DNA of 64,000 bases from positions 62,001-126,000 of the forward strand of contig NZ_JAJNKB010000008.1 in assembly GCF_021533195.1 (NCBI RefSeq), in the 5' to 3' direction. This DNA is from Portibacter marinus. Its GTDB lineage: Bacteria; Bacteroidota; Bacteroidia; Chitinophagales; Saprospiraceae. The position numbers were made by a program, and so were the translations under genes. Every line of letters begins with the position of its first letter. The first letter of the stretch is position 1. The notes beneath the pieces are model-generated. The model had not been told where the DNA came from and ran no database searches. It saw only the letters and a list, made by a program, of their open reading frames with translations. This document shows, in pieces, positions 61,684 to 64,000 of the stretch.

Positions 61684-62777
61684 AAAGCGTACTGTTCTTA
61701 GATAGAGATGGTGTTTTGGCAAAGGAGCCTCCAATTGATTTCCAATTGGACAGCCTTGAAAAGCTTGAATTTATGCCAGGGGTGTTAAGGTACTTACCGG
61801 CTATATTAGAAAAACTTGATTTTGAAGTGGTGATGGTAACCAACCAAGATGGATTGGGAACAGATTCCTTTCCTGAACATACTTTCTGGCCAGCTCACCA
61901 TAAGATATTGAAGGCACTTGAGCAAGAAGGTGTGAACTTCGATGATATTTACATTGATCGCAGTTTCGAACATGAAAACAAGAATACCCGCAAACCAGGT
62001 ACTGGTATGTTGACTAAGTATCTCGAAGGGGATTATGATCTCGCCTCATCTTTTGTGGTAGGAGATCGACTTAGCGACATGAGACTGGCGGACAACCTGG
62101 GAGCCCAGGGGATCTTAATAAATAAAGATATTAACATAACTGGTAATTTCCACAAATGTGATACTTGGAAAGAAATTCATGATTTTTTAGTGCTTGAAAA
62201 CAGAACCATCGAACATCAAAGAAATACGAAGGAAACAGAAATTAAGATTGTTTTAAATCTGGATGGAAGTGGGCAAGGTCGGTTCAAAACTGGCCTGGGA
62301 TTTTTTGATCATATGCTCGAACAAATTTCAAAGCATGGAGCCATGGATTTGCAGGTTGATGTCAGTGGTGATCTGCAAGTAGACGAGCATCACACCATTG
62401 AAGATACAGGGATTGCTCTTGGAGAGGCGTTTTTGTTGGCCCTTGGAAATAAACTGGGGATAGAACGGTATGGTTATATGCTTCCGATGGATGATTGTCT
62501 GGCTCAAGTGGCTATAGATTTTGGAGGACGACCCTGGATTGTATGGGACGCTGAATTTAATCGGGAAAAAATTGGCGATATGCCGACGGAAATGTTTTTC
62601 CATTTTTTCAAATCGTTTTCTGACGCTTCAAAGTGTAATCTCAACATTAAAGCGGAAGGTAATAATGAACATCACAAAATAGAGGCCATCTTCAAGGCTT
62701 TTGCGAGAGCCATTCGCAAGGCAGTGAAACGTGACCCTGAATATATGGTTTTGCCCAGCACGAAAGGAAGTTTATAA
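61680..62777 (+). CDS. hisB: Bifunctional histidinol-phosphatase/imidazoleglycerol-phosphate dehydratase
   Basis: This is a 365-residue fusion. The N-terminal HAD phosphatase (about 1-165) begins [16 protein letters not shown], with VTNQDGLGT and [17 protein letters not shown]; it cleaves histidinol phosphate. The C-terminal dehydratase (about 175-365) has metal-binding [29 protein letters not shown] and [19 protein letters not shown]. The fused form is that of enterobacteria and many Bacteroidota. ATG 61680 overlaps the hisC stop; an ATG at 61668 lies inside hisC. Confidence 0.96.
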   Translation: MKSVLFLDRDGVLAKEPPIDFQLDSLEKLEFMPGVLRYLPAILEKLDFEVVMVTNQDGLGTDSFPEHTFWPAHHKILKALEQEGVNFDDIYIDRSFEHENKNTRKPGTGMLTKYLEGDYDLASSFVVGDRLSDMRLADNLGAQGILINKDINITGNFHKCDTWKEIHDFLVLENRTIEHQRNTKETEIKIVLNLDGSGQGRFKTGLGFFDHMLEQISKHGAMDLQVDVSGDLQVDEHHTIEDTGIALGEAFLLALGNKLGIERYGYMLPMDDCLAQVAIDFGGRPWIVWDAEFNREKIGDMPTEMFFHFFKSFSDASKCNLNIKAEGNNEHHKIEAIFKAFARAIRKAVKRDPEYMVLPSTKGSL

Positions 62778-63362
62778 ATGAGTAAGGTAGTAATCATAGA
62801 TTATGGAGCAGGCAATGTCCAATCCGTAAGATTTGCTTTAGAAAGACTAGGCGTCAATGCAGTTCTGACTAACAGAGCAGATGAGATTAGAACAGCCGAC
62901 AAAATTATATTTCCGGGTGTTGGTGAAGCTAGAAGTGCTATGGATCAAATTAGCAAGAACAACTTGCATCAAGTGATTCCCACTTTAAAGCAACCTTTTT
63001 TGGGTATTTGTTTAGGTATGCAAATCATATGTTCTTTCTCCGAAGAAAGAAATACCAAATGTCTGGAAATATTTGAAGAAAAAGTAAGGCGTTTTCGGGT
63101 TTCTGGGAAAGTGCCACACATGGGCTGGAACACGGTAAATTTAAAGCCCTCTCTTTTACTTAAGGGAATAACAGACAATGCATACTTTTATTTTGTTCAC
63201 AGTTATTACGCACCGATTTGTGAGCATACCATTGGATCCTGTGATTACGATGTTTCTTTTAGCGCCATATTAGAGAAAGATAATTTCTATGGATGTCAAT
63301 TTCATCCGGAGAAAAGCGCTCAAAATGGTGAAAAGCTCATTCAAAATTTTTTAGAATTATGA
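62778..63362 (+). CDS. hisH: Imidazole glycerol phosphate synthase, glutamine amidotransferase subunit
   Basis: This is a 194-residue class I glutaminase. It starts VVIIDYGAGNVQSVRFALERLG, has the oxyanion/nucleophile segment PFLGICLGMQIIC with catalytic Cys near residue 78, PHMGWNTV, and the His-Glu pair in YGCQFHPEKSAQNGEKLIQNFL. It supplies ammonia to HisF, which must lie beyond the window. It starts immediately after the hisB stop and overlaps hisA by 4 bases. Confidence 0.96.
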   Translation: MSKVVIIDYGAGNVQSVRFALERLGVNAVLTNRADEIRTADKIIFPGVGEARSAMDQISKNNLHQVIPTLKQPFLGICLGMQIICSFSEERNTKCLEIFEEKVRRFRVSGKVPHMGWNTVNLKPSLLLKGITDNAYFYFVHSYYAPICEHTIGSCDYDVSFSAILEKDNFYGCQFHPEKSAQNGEKLIQNFLEL

Positions 63363-64000
63363 GAATTATACCGGCGATCGACATCATCGAAGGCAAAGCA
63401 GTTAGACTTGAAAAAGGGAATTTTCTTAAGAAAAAGGTCTATGCTGATAAGCCATTGGAAGTGGCTAAAAGTTTTGAAGATCATGGTCTACGCTACTTGC
63501 ATTTGGTAGATTTAGATGGTGCTAAAAGTGGACGTGTCATGCATCAAAAAATATTGGAAGAAATAAAATCCGGTACGTCATTAATAGTTGACTATGGAGG
63601 AGGGATCAGAACACTAGAGGACGGAGAATCCCTTAAGGATGCCGGTGCGGATCAAATCAACCTCGGATCAATCGCTGTTAAAAATCTTGTATTGACTGAG
63701 CGTTTTCTTAAGTCTTTCGGACCGGAATTTGTGATATTAAGTCCGGATGTCAAAGGAAAGCAAATTGCAATACATGGCTGGCAAGAAGAATCTGAGGTTC
63801 AAATCTTCGATTTCATAAAAGATTATCACCTCAAAGGCGTCAACTATTTTGTTTGTACAGATATTTCTAAAGATGGTATGTTAGCAGGTAGTTCAGTAGA
63901 TCTCTATAAAGAGATCATTGATAGACAACCCGATATCAAATTGATCGCAAGCGGAGGAGTGACTAAGATACAAGAGCTGGAAGAATTAAAGGAATTAGGG
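63359..64000 (+). CDS. hisA: Phosphoribosylformimino-AICAR-phosphate isomerase, partial
   Basis: The reading frame opens with ATG at 63359, overlapping the hisH TGA, and runs 214 codons to the window edge without a stop. It begins MRIIPAIDIIEGKAVRLEKG, carrying the catalytic Asp of AIDI, then LHLVDLDGAKSG, DYGGGIRT, NLGSIAVKN and the second catalytic Asp segment CTDISKDGML. The TIM barrel isomerises ProFAR to PRFAR. About 30 residues are missing at the C-terminus. hisF and hisI probably follow outside the window. Confidence 0.96.
   Translation, partial: MRIIPAIDIIEGKAVRLEKGNFLKKKVYADKPLEVAKSFEDHGLRYLHLVDLDGAKSGRVMHQKILEEIKSGTSLIVDYGGGIRTLEDGESLKDAGADQINLGSIAVKNLVLTERFLKSFGPEFVILSPDVKGKQIAIHGWQEESEVQIFDFIKDYHLKGVNYFVCTDISKDGMLAGSSVDLYKEIIDRQPDIKLIASGGVTKIQELEELKELG

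Noticed and set aside
1-64000. tRNA or rRNA genes, CRISPR arrays, insertion sequences, prophage
   Set aside because: No cloverleaf with TTCAA/GTTC arms, repeat-spacer array, transposase or phage structural genes were seen in intergenic or coding DNA.

Overview
This 64 kb window is a chromosomal segment of a Bacteroidota species, possibly from a Saprospirales- or Cytophagales-like lineage (the rank below phylum is a guess). The evidence is two TonB-dependent receptors with N-terminal carboxypeptidase-regulatory-like domains, a protein with a type IX secretion (type B, gliding-type) C-terminal domain, a DUF5689 lipoprotein, a two-component propeller sensor kinase with a LytTR partner, a futalosine hydrolase, AT-rich DNA, few Shine-Dalgarno sites, and several promoters matching the Bacteroidota -7 element TAnnTTTG. 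Gene density is high. I found no rRNA, tRNA, CRISPR array, insertion sequence or prophage.

Layout. 1-2.9 kb: a partial MiaE-like tRNA hydroxylase, a tiny membrane protein, an APC permease and a Pif1/Dda-like helicase. 2.9-8.8 kb: a secreted endonuclease/exonuclease/phosphatase-family protein divergent from a TonB receptor, a DUF5689 lipoprotein and TrmN6; this looks like a nucleic-acid or phosphate scavenging locus. 8.8-12.6 kb: acyl-CoA dehydrogenase, RarA, DUF2214 and an AlkD-like protein. 12.7-23.5 kb: a LytTR/propeller-kinase pair divergent from an M24 peptidase, a DUF5060 glycosidase-like protein, a second TonB receptor and a Tat-exported sugar isomerase. 23.5-26.8 kb: an MBL lipoprotein, a membrane-bound winged-helix regulator with reversed ToxR topology, an alpha/beta hydrolase and DUF1801. 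26.9-35.2 kb: a DEAD-box helicase, EamA transporter, LD-carboxypeptidase, USP-like protein and T9SS cargo. 35.3-47 kb: S4/PPK2/DUF58, thioredoxin, DUF3810, MqnB, a NUC endonuclease, the GlmM/NifS/RibD operon, and PAP2/ZIP. 47-52 kb: sulfatase, a truncated AraC-type regulator, a decayed YdeI pseudogene, SDR and a TlpA lipoprotein. 52-58.3 kb: a GIY-YIG-like protein, CorC-like protein, amidohydrolase, nucleoside transporter, uridine kinase and a PiT-like transporter. 58.4-64 kb: the histidine operon hisG-hisD-hisC-hisB-hisH-hisA (last gene cut by the window edge).

The clearest hidden signal precedes hisG. A 20-residue ORF carries four His codons in a run of five. It starts a few bases after a perfect TAnnTTTG box and is followed by a 13-bp terminator hairpin. 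The end of the leader ORF carries CAGGTAG, an exact copy of the core of the terminator's 3' arm, so it can pair with the 5' arm as an antiterminator. This is a complete translation-coupled attenuator. Other signals worth checking are paired TTGCGCAA palindromes in the endonuclease/TonB-receptor divergent promoter, TTGA stop/start overlaps that imply TTG starts, and a decaying gene patch at 48.5-49.6 kb.
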